DNA of 64,000 nucleotides from Guyanagaster necrorhizus (GCF_019112545.1 NW_025064885.1:248001-312000); one strand, 5' to 3'; positions 34,656-48,400 are shown, numbered from the stretch's first letter. Numbers and translations are program-made. The notes: a model not told the origin generated them from the letters alone.

Positions 34656-35787
34656 TCAGGCGGACCTTCGATGCATACAAGGAATGTGAACGATATCGGA
34701 ATTGAGTCCGCCGTTGTCGTCTGGTCTAAGTACCATGGCATCTTGTTTCATAGCTTCCGCACTTGATTTGAAGTAAAGCCAAGTTCTCCCAGAATACCTA
34801 GTACGGGTCCTTGAGAATAGTTCTGTCCGTAAGGTCCCGCAATAGCACTAATCATTCTATAACTCAAGGTATTAGAAAGAATAAAAGTGAAGAATAAAAG
34901 AGTGCTTACGGTTCTGGGCCGCAAATTATGAACAGAACTTTCTGTGGAGGAAGAGGCCGACGTTGCTCTCGAAAAATATTATGCCACCACGACGCTTTAT
35001 ATCCCAGGCAACCCTCGATGACATGCCTGTCTATGCGCCCCAGCCGCGGCGTCACACCAAGAGGAACTTCCTTCTCCATCTCATCCACGAATAGCTTCAT
35101 CTGGAAGCGTTCCGGACTTGTATGACTACTGGCAATCAGCGGCACGAGAATTTCTGGCGGAGGAAGCTCAGATGGGGAACGCGACGAATGTAACAGCGTA
35201 AAGCGCGTTTTTGATGACGGATTTTGAAATGTTGAATGGAGGAGCTGGTAGAAAGGCGTGATACCTGTACCTCCCGATATCTAGATAGTCATATTAGTCG
35301 GAACGAGGGATAGCAAGAATTGAAGTCTGACCAAGATCACCTCATCCCAAGCCTCGTCTTTCCACAGCCACGTTTGCAAGGGTCCACGGAGCTCGACCTT
35401 GTCGCCTACTTGCTTGGAGTGGAGCCATCGACCTACTTCGCCATGAGGATACTTCTTGATCCAAAACTTCATGTTCCCGTGCTCGTCTATGCCTTCCAAG
35501 GGCGTATACGGACGCTCTACCTGAATGTCATCATCTTTGATGAAAACAGACCATATCGTTGAGAAGGACGACTTTGGTGGTATGAGCTTGGGTGGAACGG
35601 TAAGGGTAATGAGACGGAAATTGGGGCCACAGGATTCTCTCGACGTCACGGACGCCGGTGTGAAGTGCGACGGCAATAGTGGCGTGTCATTAAATGTGGA
35701 AGCAGACTTGGATGGCGAAGGGTAGAGAAAATACAAAGCAGTGGTGCCAGCTATGCCAATGAAGGTCACAGCGCGAAGACGGGGCAT
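34656..35787 (-). CDS. NADH-cytochrome b5 reductase family protein
   Basis: The N-terminus has a single hydrophobic segment (VTFIGIAGTTALYFLY) that could anchor it in the outer mitochondrial membrane or ER. The FAD-binding barrel follows, with ERPYTPLEG as the flavin motif. The NADH domain begins ISGGTGITPFYQLLH, and the nucleotide-binding CGPEPMISAIAG lies in the penultimate to last exons. The stop is at 34658-34656. The family passes electrons from NADH via FAD to cytochrome b5, supporting fatty acid desaturation and sterol synthesis; the anchored, Mcr1-like layout favours a mitochondrial outer-membrane or intermembrane role. A Ser/Pro-rich linker after the anchor is longer than usual. Two or three introns. 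Confidence 0.9.
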
Positions 35788-36035
35788 AGATGCACAGCCA
35801 CATGCAGCCGCAAGCCGATCTTAGGTATTCATAAACTGAATATTGAGTGCCTGGAAGATACATTATTACGAATGTACTAATACGTAGAAAGCGAAGACGA
35901 AAACAAATACGATGCGACAATGTCAAAATTTACGTATATGATGCAGAACCTTGAACGAGTATTGTCACGTTCGATGGCTAGCAGAAAAACATAAATACAC
36001 GTTGAAAATCCGTCCTAGATAATGATATAACCTGA

Positions 36036-39000
36036 TCATGGCCGCCAGATAGTATTCCGAGCAGGTGTGTAAGCCTTGGTCCGCAAACGAGACGCGGGAG
36101 GCTGGGAGGGCGTCGTAGGACGTAGGTAAGACGTCTCTGGATCTGCACGCCGAATAAATTGTAATGGTGTCAAAGGTGAGCCTTTAGATGATGGAGTAGA
36201 TTTTATGGAATGGGGACTCTTGCCCGAGGGCGTAGACAGAGCAAATGAAGGCAGGAAAGAGTTGTGGGGTTCTGGAGTCCGGGGCAGATGAGGACGCGAG
36301 AGAACGGGCTCGTTTTCTATTTCCGCAAGCTCTGGCGTTTCGAGCAAGGTAGCAGAGCTAATCCATTTTTCTTCTCGATGGCCCATTGGAGGAGGCGACT
36401 CTGTAAGAAGCCGGAAACTATCCGCAAAATGACTTCGAATAAACCTACAGAAGATGAATTAGCGATGATGATGGATTACTTGATACCGACATACTTCGAC
36501 AACTCGGCCCAACCACCGCCCACTCTCACCATGACAGTTTGAGAACGCAGGATGCGACAAAAGCATAATTTCGGGTCATTATCGCCAATCCAGTATTTAC
36601 CACTCTGGTCTTTCCAAGATATGCCTTCAATGTTGATACCAACAGGAAGATTATTGACAACATCTCCAACTGCCACATCGAGTTTACTCTTGGGGTTTGC
36701 AATGTACGTCTTTCTGGGAGCAGAGGGCGCTGGTGGGCGTCTTTGGGAAGTCGAACCTCGCGGAAAGGATATTCTGGGAGCACGAGACCACGATGATGAA
36801 GGTCGAGAGCCAACGTTGGACACAGACATATCGGAATGACCGGGAGTTGCGCTGCGCTTCAAGGAGGGTGTATAAATACGGGCCCGGCTGGGTGTTCCTC
36901 TAGTCGGTGTTTCAGCCTTGGAACTCAGACTGGTTGTTCGTTGACGAGACGCGAATGTAGAACCGTATAGGCTCAGGGGCCCTGACGTGGACCTATTGGA
37001 AACCACACTAGATATCCGGCTAACGGAACGAGAGGGGGTTTGAGTTGCGCTCGAGATAGCCCGGCGAGAAGGTGTGGAAGGAGATAGGGTGGTTAAACCT
37101 CCGCGAGACGATGACGGTATCGACAGATTCGAATAAGTAGTACTCTTCTTGGTGAGTTTTTTCGTGCCAACTATAGATACACGACTGTTACGACCTGAAC
37201 TATTCTGGCCTGAGCTAATCACACTACTTGGCCGTGACTTTGGACCTGTAATACGGTCTTGTGCCATATCTCGTAGCTCGCTCCAAGTCTGCAGGACGCG
37301 TTCTCGTTCAGCAATAGCGCGGGTATCCTCAGAAACCAATTGAAAGATAGAGTCCATGTTATCAATGTTCGATTTGGTGAAGGTGAGGCGTTCTGATAAT
37401 TGCTTCTCTGGAGGCTGATTCACAGGCGAGATGTGCGGAGAGGACAGAAGGCCCAGAGGAATTGCTGGATAGCTATCGATATGCTCTAGAAGATCGCTGA
37501 GAGCATTATCACAGAGACATAGGGAATTGGATAGTGACACCAAGTGCCTGATACGATCCATAAGAATGGAGGATGCATCTACCTCTTGCTTCAAAGAATC
37601 CAGCTCCAATTGTACGGATGCGTCATCAACGGAAAAGGGCAACTGCTCCACGTCCTTGCAGATAAGGGAGAAGTCACGATTCATACCCTCTACCAATTCT
37701 GAGGTGGGAAGCACAGAAGATGACGACGTCGCTCGAGCGACTGAGCCTATACTTATCGAGCGCAGCCTTTTACGCAAGTTCAAGATTTGTACTTGCAAAT
37801 CGATCATAGCCTGCGACTTTTGCGGACGAGCATCGCTCGGTGAGAGCTTCAAACCAAAGACGTCTGTAGTTTCTTTTATGAGACTTTGTGAAATCAGGAT
37901 ACACATGAGAAAAGTCACCTTCTAGAGGTTCAGGGGCAGCGGAGGAAGCCAGTTTTTTTGCTTCAGCGGCACGGCTTTCCAGTTCTAGTTTCTTCCGTGA
38001 CTCTGCTGCAACATGATCGGCATAAGATTGCCGCTCTGCAGCTAATTGTTCCTCAGCTTTCTTGAGCTTGACCTCCATAATAGAGCGCTCTCGTTCCAAC
38101 CGGGCTCGTTCCTCAAGCTCGACCCTCCTCCTCGCCTCTTCAGCTAATGCGATTTCTTGCTTAGCAATCTCTTGCCGTTCGGCCTCCAGCCGTGCCTTCT
38201 CCTCTGCTATCGCCGATAGGCGAACATTTTCTGCTTCCCGAAGACGTTCCATCTCTTGTACCTCCTTGAGACGCCGCCCCTCTTCCTCTTTCTCGCGTTC
38301 TATCCGTACTTTCTCTGCTACTTCAGCAGCTAGTCTCTCTTGCTCTGCTTGGAGACGACGTTCGTCCTCAAGCCGCCTTTCCTCTGCGGCACGCTGCGCA
38401 TCGGATAGAATGTTGCGGAAAGACAGCAGGTTACTGTCCCAAGTAGTAAATTTAAGTTCTGCATCGTCGACCGCTCGCGTACGAGAAAGAAAGAGAGATT
38501 CGTGGACGGCAGCATCGTTCACACCACGAGCAGTGCTCATGCTTCGCAGTAGTTCACGGATAGGGGAAAACGATCTCCTGATGCGGGTAGAATGTACTTG
38601 CAGAATGTCATCTGTGGAGATGTACAAGGCCTGCAAATTTTCGGAAACCGTTTTCTCTGTCGGCGCTGCAGGAAAAGAGCACCTCAAGCCGGACAATTTT
38701 TGTATACCATCATTGATGTCATCAATAGTTGCGGATACGCACAAATCGACCTCCTTTGCTAGTTTTGCTAGATGGAGATGGTCGGCCTTCTGCTCCAGAC
38801 TGCGCAAGTCACCATTTAATCTCATGGTAAACGTATTACAATCGTGGCGAACGGCGTTGTCCAACGAACGCAAAGCGAATGGAAATGGAGCTGGGGAAGG
38901 GCATGTTACAGACTGCTTGGCACCAGTTTCGACCCATGGAATTCGCTGTGGTAGCTTGTCAGAAAAAGCATTAACCCCAGAACGAATATCATCAAGGGAG

Positions 39001-41398
39001 GTCTCTAGACATATGTGATTATGCAAAGAAAGACCAGCATTCGCTTGCCCTGATAGACACTCTTGAGTCGCTGATTCGTACTGGATCCTGATGTCCTCGA
39101 TGCGAAGTTGGAATGCGTTAACTTCTGCTTTGACACCGATCATGGATGTAGCTTGCTCCTTGATCAAGGAAAGTAGACACGTAAATTCACCGCCGCGATT
39201 CAACAACACCTTCAATTCCGACGCAGTTCGGCGGAGCGACTCCGCCAGAGGCTGTTCCAAAGTCTGGCAGAAAACTTCCAAGGGTGAATCAATATCCTTA
39301 ACGAATTTGCTGTCAAACCGGACAAGCTGTTGGTGAAAGTCCAGATCTGACGAGTCGGCCGGTAACGGAATATTCGGTGGACTCTCTGGTGTCAGGGGAG
39401 CATTACTGCGTTCTGCATCCTGCCTCCATCTATGCTTCTGCATGGACATGCTAATTTCTTTGAGGAAGGCCCGCAAGTCTCGAGAATGTATATCCATGAG
39501 ATTTCGAATTCGCCTCGCCTCCCTTAGTCTCTCAGTGCGCGCGACTAGTTCCGTGCGGACCTCTTCCACATTGGCCAGACGGTCCTTCAGTTCCTCTACT
39601 GCCGTGATACCCTTAGACTGGAAATCAGAATCTACAGCTGGAAAGTTCAGGCGGAGCAAAGCTTCCGGTACGTTCCGTACAAGCTGAGAAGCAGCGGTGC
39701 CGACGCTTTGTAGTTCCTGAAAAATGGATGGCATCAAAGCAAGAAATACACCATGTTTTGTTGGTTCGAGACAGCCATCCAAGAGCAGATTGGGGGGTGA
39801 ACCATCTCCGTTATTCGAGGTAACTCCCGTCTCTAGCCTTTGGGTTATATCCCAAAGCTTTGCACTCAAGCTGTCGGCAGTTTGGGTTATATCCTCGTAG
39901 GCATGGACAGCTTCATACGTCGAACGATAATCTGCCGCCGCCGCTTCGGCCTTCTTGCACATTGTCGTCGCAGAGGTGATTTCGTTAGATAGCTGTTGAA
40001 CGAGTGTTTTGTTGAAAGATTGCTGCTCGGGAAATAATGCGTGAACTGGTGTCGGTAATGTGGATGGTTGAGACATGGGATCCCCTCTCACTAGCAGCCT
40101 CTTGCGGAGAGCCTCGGCACGAGTCACGAATGAGGCACTTTGGCGACCAGTAGGATGGGTCGATCTCGCTGCCTCAATATCGTCAAGGAGAGTCTGGGCC
40201 GATACTTGATCTTTCATTGTCTCCACATGTGTGTCATCTGCTCTGAAAATCCTGTAAGCCTGGAGATTTATATGAGTAGTGGGAATAGTTACTTTCTCCA
40301 TTGCATAACCACATTCATAACGAACTTGCCAATGTCCTCCATTTGAGTGATCCCCATTTCTTCAAGTTTATCCTGCTCATCCAGGAGCTGATCAGGAACA
40401 GGTTTGCGACTATGGTCAATCATTTTATCGAGAATTTTGCCGGCAGTAGAAATGTTCCCGTGTCTAAGCGCAGTGACTCGGCCAGCAAAGTGAGCACTGT
40501 CTCGTGACAGTGCCTCCACCTGTGTAAACCTTACTGGCCGAGAGAATCCTGCAGGGAACAACGCATTTTCTGAAGCGATGGACGCGAGAGATGCCGTAGA
40601 TCCTCGCCGTCGAGGTGTCGTGGGGTCTGCGGTGCTGACGGGCGCATCGTAGAAAGATGCTGACCATCGAGCACGATCCTCCAAAAAAGTATTGAGATCT
40701 GCGATGATTTGCCTGCGTTCAACCCATGCAGCAACCCGGTTTTCCTCCCACGACATCCTCACACCCAACAAATCCAAGTTCTCAGAACGGTCGCGGAGTA
40801 GGTGAAGTAATATATCCAATTCATAAATAGTCGTTAGCGTCAATTCAATGAGATCGGTATCCTCTGGCGAGAGATTTCGTTGAGTTGCAGCTATGAAAGG
40901 AATGAATGGGACTGCCCGCGTCACTCTAAGAACAACAAACCTCTGGTTAGCTTTCTTAACTTCTTCAATTCGCCGGTATCAAATATCTCAATTTCTTTCT
41001 CTATAGATTCGTGGTCCTGTAGCCACTTTTGAAGCTTGGACCGGGAGGGCAGACCGGGAATGTCCTCGGCAGAGATCTGCAGCGCCTCTATTCCGACGAA
41101 CACCTCTATAGGCGGCAATCTTTCTAAGAACTAGGATGCTCGGTGATGAGAAGGATTCAGGCCAAACGGGTACAGTACGTACTTTTATTTTCTCTTCTAT
41201 CCAAGCCTTTCTCTCGATGAATGTCTGTAGCTCGATGACCTCATGAGACTCCAAAGCCTGCTCTTCACCGTCAGTGGTAGATTTAGGTTGTGTTGCGTCA
41301 GATTCGTTAGAGTCGGTGTTCACATCGACGGCCGCTTGCTCCTCTCGTGCGACAACCGTACCAGACGACTCGCCGGAAATTATGACAGGCGCTTCCAT
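36036..41398 (-). CDS. Giant coiled-coil protein with GAS2-related (GAR) microtubule-binding domain
   Basis: One multi-exon gene from MEAPVIISGE at 41398 to 36036, about 1,690 residues. The N-terminal 250 residues and the next 500 are helical, without a known catalytic motif. A long Glu/Arg/Leu-rich coiled coil follows (about 38330-38000), then a Ser/Thr/Arg-rich basic linker, then a GAR domain near 36700-36480 (VAVGDVVNNLPVGINI ... YWIGDNDPKLCFCRIL ... VRVGGGWAELSKF). The tail has many Thr-Pro and Ser-Pro sites. GAR domains bind microtubules in GAS2, spectraplakins and related proteins; the spectrin-repeat-like helices and coiled coil suggest a cytoskeletal linker. A Kar9-like role in spindle orientation is possible but not shown. 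The splice near 37930-37885 (G / GTGAC ... AAAAG) keeps the frame. Confidence 0.82.
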
Positions 41399-41837
41399 TG
41401 AAGTATGCCGGCTATTAGAGATGAATGAGAAGCGTCGTTCAGATGAATGGGTGGGAGCTGCGCATAACAGAAGGAAGATAACAAGAAGGAATGGGTGTCT
41501 TTAAGACATGTGTATCACAACGAGGCAAATTGGAGTGTTGCTGGCTGTTGCTGGGCGGCGCTGCAGCTACGGCCGTACATAGCCTGTCAATGCCGGTATG
41601 CCGAACGATTTCTGCCGAATAACGACCCCTTTATGGCTATATCATTGCCATATGCGTGAAAGAGCGCGGAGGCAGCCGGCCCCCGAGGAATCTACTCAAA
41701 AAAAGTCCGTCGCTTGAAACAGTCGGGACCGAAAATCACTGTGTGCATCTTGGTTGCTACAAGTACATTTGTACATTTGTATCTACCTTGGACTAGGTAG
41801 TGATACGAAGACACCATTAATCTGACTCATGTGCCAC
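41399..41837. other. Intergenic region, GAR-protein promoter
   Basis: The 439 bases hold the promoter of the GAR gene and the 3' flank of the next minus-strand gene. It includes short GCTG-rich and TTGC-rich motifs (TGCTGGCTGTTGCTGG near 41535). No gene or repeat element is seen. Confidence 0.4.
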
Positions 41838-42582
41838 CTACTTGTGAGGATCAGCAAAACAAATAATAGACGATGAATGGCCTGAACTTGCCCTGCTTGA
41901 TCTGGCATCAGTACGCTGAGCTGACAGACGGAACGCAAGTTGCCGTAATCTATCCACTCTTTCTTCATGTACATGGCCCCCGTTAACAGTGCCCTGAAGA
42001 CCCATGACGAGCTCCAGTTCTTGCATGAATGCCGCGATATCTGCAAGTGAAGTTCCCAGTGCCTTTGATGTTGCACTCTGAGTGCTTCTGGTAACAATTC
42101 AAACGCAAAGGTCATCGCTGCAGGAAACAAGCATACCGAGAATCCCGAACTTCCTCCAACAGACTCTGGAGCCCGCTCCGAACCTCTTCACCCTCCTTTA
42201 CATGCTTGGCATCCTTCTCCAATGAAACATCCTGCAGCACTCCGAGTTCCTCTTTGATACCCTGGACGAGACCCCTAAGACGTCTATGCTCTTCGCTATG
42301 TAGTGAACTCTCCAAAGAGAGCTCTCGTCGCATCACACGATTACATTTCTCCAATTCCAGGATCTGCCTACGCAAGGACGATACATGACCCCTCGTCAAT
42401 AGGTATGGTATGAACGTCATCGGAACGATGAAGGCGGTCAATATAGCGAAGCGGCCGACTAAAGAGGAGGGAGATCCCCTGCTAGCACTACTCTCGTTTG
42501 CGACGGTGTGCACTTCTGATGAGTCCCCAGTGGAATATAGAGGCGTGTTCTGTGTATCTTGAGTAGGTGTCGTAGTGTTCAT
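41838..42582 (-). CDS. Small single-TM coiled-coil protein, unknown
   Basis: Two exons joined across a short intron near 42130-42080 (CG / GTATGC ... CCAG) give about 230 residues. A Ser/Thr-rich N-terminus is followed by one membrane segment (RFAILTAFIVPMTFIPYLLT, residues about 45-64), then a long charged coiled coil (Glu, Leu, Arg, Lys) and a helical C-terminus beginning ALGTSLADIAAFMQELE. The layout resembles small tail-in or tether-type membrane proteins, but no family is recognised. An upstream in-frame ATG at 42600 is possible. It sits between RIX1 and the GAR gene on the same strand. Confidence 0.7.
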
Positions 42583-42689
42583 TGGAAAACGTGATAGCAC
42601 CTCATGGCATCAGCCTCGCTGTGTTTAGTGAGCGGAAATATACGCAAATACATTCAATAAGAGACAGTGTCAAAAAGCGGTAACATCAA

Positions 42690-45239
42690 TCACTGCGAAT
42701 CCGGATCCGAATCCGAATCTAGATCTATCGCGGGCATTGCTTGGTCCTCTTCCACTGCCTCCGCCATGATAACTTCTGGCTTGACGGTTGTCCTTGTAGG
42801 CGGCCCCAGTGCAAGAGCTGTGGCTGGTGGATATGATGGTTTCGGGGGAATATAGGTTGACTCCGCATGTGGCAGACTATCACCAGGGTGGGCTGGTGTA
42901 GGCTTATTGGTAGGGATTAGTAAAGGGGGCTTTGCTGGAGTAATAGGGCGAACACGATGGTTTTCCTGATCTAAATCAACCTGAGGCGACGGTGATGCTA
43001 CAATGGTGGTCTGCACAGGATCTGTAGCTTGGTGTTGCAAAACCGACAGACCGAGTAATTCTCGATCTCTCGCTTCTTCCGTACCTTCTTCGGATAGAAA
43101 GAGTGAAAGGGTTTCAACGTGCGGCAGGGAACGGACGAGAGGCGGAATACGGGGGTGCAGTAATAGATCAAGGGTACGTTGACAAGCCTGACAAATGCTA
43201 ATGAGTAAGAGAGACAGAAAGCAAGATAGGTATCTACGTTGTCGTCAGTCTTGCTCAAATCAACGGCTCTTAGAACGAGACCCAGACTTTTACTCGCGGT
43301 GTTCGTTGTCCCGCAGCCAGATTCCGTAACCAGGGCTTGTATTTTTTGTAAAAGTTTTGGGTGGAGAGTTGAGTCGGACGATAACGACAGGGAGGGGCGC
43401 TGGGGAAGGAAGAAGAGGATAGATAACAAGACACGGACTGACAGAGAGTGCGTCACTGGACTGAGACCCGGGTTGCGCAATAGTAAAGCCAGTGCTGCGT
43501 AAATATGTTATGGTTATCATTTCTGAAACAGGAATGGACTGACCATCGCAGGCGATGAGTACAGATTTCCCGTCATCAGACAAGGGACATAGTACATTGC
43601 GAGAAGCCTTGAAAACCTCATCTCCTTCGTAAGCCCTCGCCCGTTTCTTCCCCTTTTTGCTCCGACCAGCCTGTATCGTGTCAATAGACTGATCCAAGTC
43701 GGATTGAGAAGGTAAGATAACAGTAATCGAGGAGAGGACAGCCTTTGTCAACCGATTGCAAGAGACGTCAGAGTGCAAAGGGAAACAATGGTCAAGGATA
43801 GAGTAAAGGGCGTCTAGAAACGGAAGACGCTGTGAGCTATGGAAGATGAGACAGTTACTGGTACAATCATAATGAAGACCTACCCTGCCGAGTTCTGCTC
43901 TAGATGAGATGCCAAACAAGAAGTTAACCCGTTTAAATGCGAGGTCAAGTGATGACGGAGACTGGAACGATGTGAATATAACAAAAGGCGTACTGCGAGC
44001 AGAGCTTACTGGATGGCAAGGCTAATAACATATTCGCATCCAAGCTTCCATAGAGTTGGAACGACAGAGGCTTCGAGTGACCGTGTGCTGATGTCTACGT
44101 GCCCATTATCCTACAACAACTATCAACAAAGTTTCGCTAAGAGTAAGGTGAAAGATTACCGGTCCTCTTCCAGCAGTCGTTGATGTCAAAAGAGCAATAG
44201 CAAATTTATGAAGGGACCCTATTGGAACTTGAACTGATCGCTGGGTACCAGTCCCGAGAAGATCATTAATGATGACAACAAAACACCGTAGACGATCCAA
44301 ATTTAAAGGTATTGTGACCTGAACGTCTTCGTTTCGAGAGATAGAACCTGGGATATTGTAAAAACCAGCGTTTGTTGCAAGAAAGCCGCACAAACCTTCT
44401 GAAAAGGAAGATCGTAAACTCGAAAATGCAGTCCATCCAAAAGTCAAGGTTTCCTCGACCGTCTTTTTCCACAAATTGGAAGCCCCAACTTTGCCTCCGG
44501 TGGCGGGAAGTACAGCGTATAAACGGGAGGACGATCGGAGTAGTGTCACAGAAGTAGGCAAGGGGGCACTACCATTAAGATACTTCAGACACAATCCCGA
44601 AAGCGCACTGTGGGATGACCGATGCGCATTGGGATACAATGGAACTACTCTGGCAAGCGTGTTCAACAGAAGTACCTATAGTTCATGTTCACTAACTGAC
44701 CCACTGTGAGAGTAGTGCTTACCTTAAACTCGAGCTCGGGTTCTCCATCACATAGAGCAATGGTCGCTGCTGTGAATTTTGTGACATTGGGAAGGCAGAC
44801 TTGTCGTTGGAACTCAGATACATCCATTGCAGAACAGAACATAATCCGACACAAGTTGACTGCTGCTTTTAAGATTGGTGTTGCTTCTTTTCGCTGTCCA
44901 CAAGTCAATAACGATACATGGATGGTAAGTTAAATAGGATGAACGAACGGATAGGACACGTAAAGCAATGGTAAGCCACTGTTGAGCATGCTCAATCATG
45001 ATTGACTTTGATAGAAGTGACGTCCTGTGTGCGAGACAGAGTCCAGCCCATTTTCCTGGCGCATCTTTGGAATGTAAGAGAGAAAGTATTCGCGATGTCC
45101 ATTTGGTGAGATGCGGAGACGATGACAGATGCTCTGAAGTCAGTATATCAAGTATATGCGGTAGATTCTGGGCAGATGAGATGTCGGTGGCCAAGTGAAG
45201 CAGCAGCGTCTTTAGTTGGATTGTCGCGTCGTTTTCCAT
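42690..45239 (-). CDS. RIX1: Pre-rRNA processing protein Rix1 (PELP1 family)
   Basis: The first exon starts MENDATIQLKTLLLHLA and, after splicing (CGT / GTCC...CAG / CGAAAAG), leads to the RIX1 N-terminal helical repeat region (KEATPILKAAVNLCRIMFCSAM ... VCLPNVTKFTAATIALCDG). Later exons continue the ARM-like repeats, and the protein ends in a Pro-rich, strongly acidic tail (DLDSDSDPDSQ) at 42690. Rix1 forms the Rix1-Ipi1-Ipi3 complex with Rea1, needed for ITS2 processing and release of 60S particles from the nucleoplasm. The acidic tail matches the Glu/Asp-rich C-terminus of PELP1. It is head to head with SEC10. Exon limits in 43000-43500 and 43900-44100 are approximate. Confidence 0.88.
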
Positions 45240-45417
45240 TGCCCCTGTTTAAGCGAAATTTTGGGAGCCGTAAACGGACGACTATGCGTTTGGATCGAAA
45301 TACAAGCAAACAGCCCAATCGGGTAAGTAGCAGTGGCAAGCACAACGTTGCGACGGTCATCACGACCTTCAACGGACGCCCCGTCAACGGGCTTGGTGTA
45401 TTCAAACACTAGTATTC
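45240..45417. promoter_or_regulatory. Divergent promoter RIX1/SEC10 with likely leader intron
   Basis: The 178 bases between start codons include a strong GTAAGT donor at 45323 and a CACTAG acceptor at 45412, six bases before the SEC10 ATG. This fits a 5' untranslated intron of SEC10. Confidence 0.5.
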
Positions 45418-48400
45418 ATGTCTATACCGTCAAATCTCTATCTTGACCCTAGTGTGGAGGAGCACCTCAAGCCTTCCGTCTTCAAGGTCTGTTATATCGC
45501 GTATACCATGACACGTCTTGTTCAACAGCATTATCTTCAGGGAAAATTTGACGTCACAGATTTTGTGGGTGCAGTTTCCGAGAAACTGATTACTCAGTCA
45601 AAGGCAGATTCTGGGCGTAGGCACTCCTTCATCGAATGAATGTACTCAGACCTAACCATCAAACACTAGCTTTCGATCCCAAACCCTTTATTCGCAACTT
45701 TGAGGCCGCAGTAGACAAGCTTATTGCTGTCAGGAAAGATGTCCAAGCGAAAACTGAACAAATGGAAAAGAGTGTCCGTGTGTCCGAGCGGGAGTATTCC
45801 AAGGAGATGGCAGATTTGAACCGAGGCTTTGAGGTGTGTCGCCTCGCGAGGTTTAATAGTGCTGACTTACTCATACCATTGAAGGCGGTCGGAAATTCAT
45901 TTTCCGGAATGGAAATCAGGATGAACGAAGTTAGCAGTACAGCAATACGCATAGGTTCGTTCGCGGATGCCAAAATCTCATACGTTCATTAATTCTCGAT
46001 CAGGTGAACAGTTGGAATCTGTCCACACTGAGCGACAACGAGCGCAAGCTGCATATGATTTGATCGACTTCTATAATCAGTTCTCTCGAGGGGATACCAC
46101 TCGTCTAGATGCAATGAGAAAGGAAGGCCGAAGTGGAAGACGTCAGGTCGCCGTCTTGCTTAGGCGCTTGAATACCGTTGCAAAAGAAGTGGATCTTCCA
46201 ACAACTGACAAGGTATGTCGTATACGATTACATTGTAGGTCTCCATATTTAACTTCTCAACCAGACGCGAGAAGCCATAGAGAAGTATTGTGAGAAGTTC
46301 GAGAAGGAAATGTTGAACCTTTTCGATAGGTGCTACAGGAAGGGTGATCCAAAGATGATGCATGCAGGTGACGTTTCTCGAAATTGCGTGATGTTCATTA
46401 ACAAGTTACTATAGCATTGTGCTCAGACACTATTAGAATTTAATGGTGGATCTTCCTGTGTCCAGGTTTATGTCAATCAACACGACTTCTTCATAAACAA
46501 CGTACGAGAGACTAAAGGGGCAGACGACGTTATTCTGTGAGTTCTGCGGTCCTGAGTAACGAAGAGTATGCTTATTTTGAATCTAGATGGAATACATTAC
46601 CAGATCCGGATTCCACACCGCCAAAGAGTGATGTTGGTCTGACCGAGCTATTCTCTGAGATACGAGCCACTGTGGACACGGAGGCCCAGATAGTCAAGGC
46701 CGTCTTCCCAAACCCCTCAGTAGTCATGCAAGTATTCCTTCAGCGTGTATTCGCACAATCTGTAGGCAGCTGTTTCTTGGTAATCCTGATCGCAGCTAAC
46801 CTAGTTGCTTAGATTCAACAACACATGGAACAGCTTTTACATCGGAGTAATACGATGTCCGACCTGTCTTACCTCCGAATATTGCAGCTGGTTCATATAC
46901 AAGCCTCCAATCTCGTTGAGGATTTGAAGGCATACGAGCTTCCTACTGTTTCGCCGCGGCCATCATATGAGGCGACAGAGTTTCGTCGGTCATTTATAGG
47001 GTCCACGTCTTCTGGACCTACAGGTTCGGCAACCGTCAGCACCATGCTTGAGACAGCGATGGAGGAGCTCTTCGTTCCGTATATCGAAGGCCAGAGATAT
47101 CTGGAAAGGGAAAGTCGCAGTTTGGGTGCTTTGTACGCTAGTTTGCTTTCCAACTTCACCCGGTATCATGTGGGTATTCGTACTGTCAATTTCGTCCTCC
47201 GAACTTACACCATATAACGACAGGAAAAAACGCAGAAGGGGAAATCTTCAGTGTTTGATCGTGTTGTCAATCAGTTGAGCGCAGCTGCCCAGACTACGTC
47301 GACGAATGGCGTATCGACAACTTCTGCGCAAGCCGCCAGCGCGATACTAAAGTTTGGAGGCATTGATCGATCCCAGGACAAGGCTGGCGACGAGCCGGTC
47401 CATGAAGAGGATGGCCAGTTGAGCACCGATGTTGCTGAAAAGATGCTGAAATGGCATGCCGAAGCCATTGGCCGATGTGTCGAACTTAGTCCTTCCAACG
47501 ACGTGTGCGTATCCTTAATTTTCATCTCTATGATCTGTTTACATGACTGATTTCAGTGCTAAAAATGCGTTCGCGTTACTTCGTGTTCTTGCAGAAGCAA
47601 TTGGAAACGCCTACGTAGAGGCTGCCATTGAAACGTGAGCTTCTGGACCACTGGCTAGCAGCATATATTGATAATATCTTCCAGAGAACTAGTTCGTTTA
47701 GAGGCGGCTGATGCTAAGGCAGAGCCGAGTCTTCAGCTGTTATCGACCTTACGTTCCGCAGACCTCATCTGCCATCTGTGGCAGCAATACGTCAATACTG
47801 CTTTGCTTCCTCTAGCAAGCTCATCTGTAACTACGCGCCGTGAAATGGTCGTCTTCAACAACCAGGCCGTCAGCCGATTAGAAGGTGGCGCTAACCAGCT
47901 AACTCAACGTGTAATCGATGGTGAGTTAGGCAGTATGGGTTATCCCGTCGTATAACACCAATTCTTTTAGCAATCATTGCATGGCTATCGTTACAGCTCA
48001 CAAAACAGAAGAAGAATGACTTCAAACCGCGTAATGACGATCTTTCGTTTGCTCGGGTAAATACAGAGCCGTGTGTTGCATGCTGTGAATCACTGGAGAA
48101 AGTTCGGGATGCCGCCAAGGTCAATCTGAGTGGCAAGAATCTAGAGTCCTTCCTCACAGAAATTGGCGTCTCTTTTCATAGGTACGTCATTGTACGCTAT
48201 ATCTCCATGCCGTTGACTCACGGCCTTTTAGTCTATTGCTAGAACATTTGCGCAGGTTCCCTGTTAGCGCAACCGGTGGCTTGATGCTTACCAAGTGTGT
48301 ATCACTTTGTTCACATCTGCCCCAACTGGAACTTACGCTTTCGGTAGGGACATCAAAATGTACCAAGATACGATAGGCAGCTTCGGTATTTCAGCACTTA

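Noticed and set aside
38062..39018. 318-codon open frame on the plus strand, Ser/Arg-rich
   Set aside because: It is the antisense shadow of the Glu/Arg/Leu coiled coil of the GAR protein; such charged repeats leave the opposite strand open.
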